From positions 1 through 64,000 of the forward strand of contig CAIUDH010000100.1 of assembly GCA_903897855.1 (NCBI GenBank): a stretch of 64,000 bases of DNA, written 5' to 3'. The translations under genes were made by a program, and so were the position numbers. This document shows, in pieces, positions 63,475-64,000 of the stretch. The DNA is from an uncultured Bacteroidota bacterium. Lineage in GTDB: Bacteria > Bacteroidota > Bacteroidia > UKL13-3. Positions within the stretch are counted from its first letter, which is position 1, and every line of letters begins with the position of its first letter. The notes beneath the pieces are model-generated. The model was given only the letters and a program-made list of their open reading frames with translations. It was not told where the DNA came from and searched no databases.

Positions 63475-64000
63475 CTAATCCTTTTGCTTCTCATACAATT
63501 TAGATTTATCAACCACCAACAGTTTATCGCCCTCTTTTAAGGTGCGAGACACGACGGAATAAGGTCCGTTAACGATTTGTGTTTTATCATCAAGTTCAGA
63601 GGTGATTTGAATAACCTTATCATCCTGGATTCCAGTTAATACCGCAATCTTTATTGCTTTTCCTAAACTATCAACGGCAAAAATAACTTGTTCCATATCA
63701 TCCCTTGTGGTGGCAGTTTTATCGTTGGTCTTTTTCTTTTCCGCCTCGTTTTTATCACGGGTAGTTACGCATTCGATGGGCACACATAACACATTCTCTT
63801 TTCTTCCAGTTTCGATATCCACAGTGGCATTCATGCCTGCTCTAAAAGGCGATTCATTCGCCGCAAGATTGGTTTTAATGTCCAAGTATGAAGTGGCGAC
63901 GATACGGATTTTTACTTCAAAATTAGTGGCCTGATCTGTACTTGCGGAGATGGACGATTTTGCTGCATTCGCGATCTCAAATACCACTCCTTTAAACTTT
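63475..64000 (-). CDS. RND efflux periplasmic adaptor (HlyD/MacA type), C-terminal part (5' end outside window)
   Basis: The frame is open to the right edge; about 175 C-terminal residues are present. The segment NFEVKIRIVATSYLDIK, ESPFRAGMNATVDIETGRKENVLCVPIECV is the beta-barrel and membrane-proximal part of RND adaptors (RxGMxxxVxI pattern with a following VPxxAV-like motif). A Lys/Glu/Thr insertion (about 90-105) and a tail GPYSVVSRTLKEGDKLLVVDK follow. It ends 99 bases before pssA on the same strand. Confidence 0.85.
   Translation of the reverse strand, partial: KFKGVVFEIANAAKSSISASTDQATNFEVKIRIVATSYLDIKTNLAANESPFRAGMNATVDIETGRKENVLCVPIECVTTRDKNEAEKKKTNDKTATTRDDMEQVIFAVDSLGKAIKIAVLTGIQDDKVIQITSELDDKTQIVNGPYSVVSRTLKEGDKLLVVDKSKLYEKQKD

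Noticed and set aside
1-64000. tRNA, rRNA, CRISPR arrays, riboswitches, insertion sequences, integrases and phage genes
   Set aside because: Looked for in the gaps and on both strands by eye; none convincing. Short tRNA or sRNA genes could be missed without a folding search.

Overview
The window is one contiguous piece of a Bacteroidota chromosome (AT-rich, low coding-strand bias, short intergenic gaps). Lineage markers seen in the sequence are a GldN/PorN homologue, a GSCFA-domain protein, a Bacteroidota-type LptE, a bacillithiol glycosyltransferase (BshA), a serine palmitoyltransferase sphingolipid locus, a DUF4175-type protein, and repeated -7 promoter elements of the TAnnTTTG type instead of -10 boxes. 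No rRNA, tRNA, CRISPR array, transposase or phage gene was found. The content is chromosomal housekeeping with a few accessory islands.

Layout. 1-13.6 kb: a division and cell-wall (dcw) cluster on the + strand, ftsI (3' part), murE, mraY, murD, ftsW, murG, a fused murC-murB, ftsQ, ftsA, ftsZ, closed by a strong bidirectional terminator. 13.6-21.5 kb: a minus-strand surface-polysaccharide island: rfbA, a very large Wza-like protein with 7-8 SLBB modules, a Wzz-like protein, a NeuB-type synthase without SAF domain, a KdsC-like HAD phosphatase, an SDR and a GNAT. 21.6-28.4 kb: yebC-obg on +, then minus-strand prfA-rodA-pnuC and a GSCFA/beta-propeller-like pair. 28.6-31 kb: feoA-feoB. 31-41 kb: cysS, a pseudo-MltD LysM protein, lptE, a TPR protein, bshA, menD and a biotin carrier. 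41-54.8 kb: M1 aminopeptidase, manC with a TPR gene, a DUF4175 gene split by a homopolymer frameshift, kup, a low-molecular-weight phosphatase, a DUF1566 lipoprotein, a VOC-HAD pair. 55-58.3 kb: nrnA, a second TPR lipoprotein, yjjG, an orphan gldN. 58.6-62.6 kb: a sphingolipid operon. The window ends with pssA and the 3' part of an RND-efflux adaptor gene on the minus strand.

How the genes work together. The dcw genes carry nearly the whole route from UDP-MurNAc to lipid II and the Z-ring. The most notable system is the four-gene + strand operon at 58.6-62.6 kb: serine palmitoyltransferase, a GNAT-like protein matching the bacterial ceramide synthase type, a CerR-like reductase, and a membrane protein with the SGH...HYTxD catalytic signature of the sphingomyelin-synthase/PAP2_C family. 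Together these could run from serine and acyl-CoA through ceramide to a phospho-headgroup sphingolipid. The convergent pssA, for phosphatidylserine and so phosphatidylethanolamine, could supply the headgroup donor. The last step is inference and is the best candidate here for an undescribed activity.

Other points of interest are the MurC-MurB fusion, a lytic-transglycosylase-like LysM protein lacking the catalytic glutamate, the A9 frameshift in the DUF4175 gene, a nonulosonate module without a cytidylyltransferase, a pair of diverged TPR paralogues, and a perfect 20-bp palindrome upstream of the sphingolipid operon.
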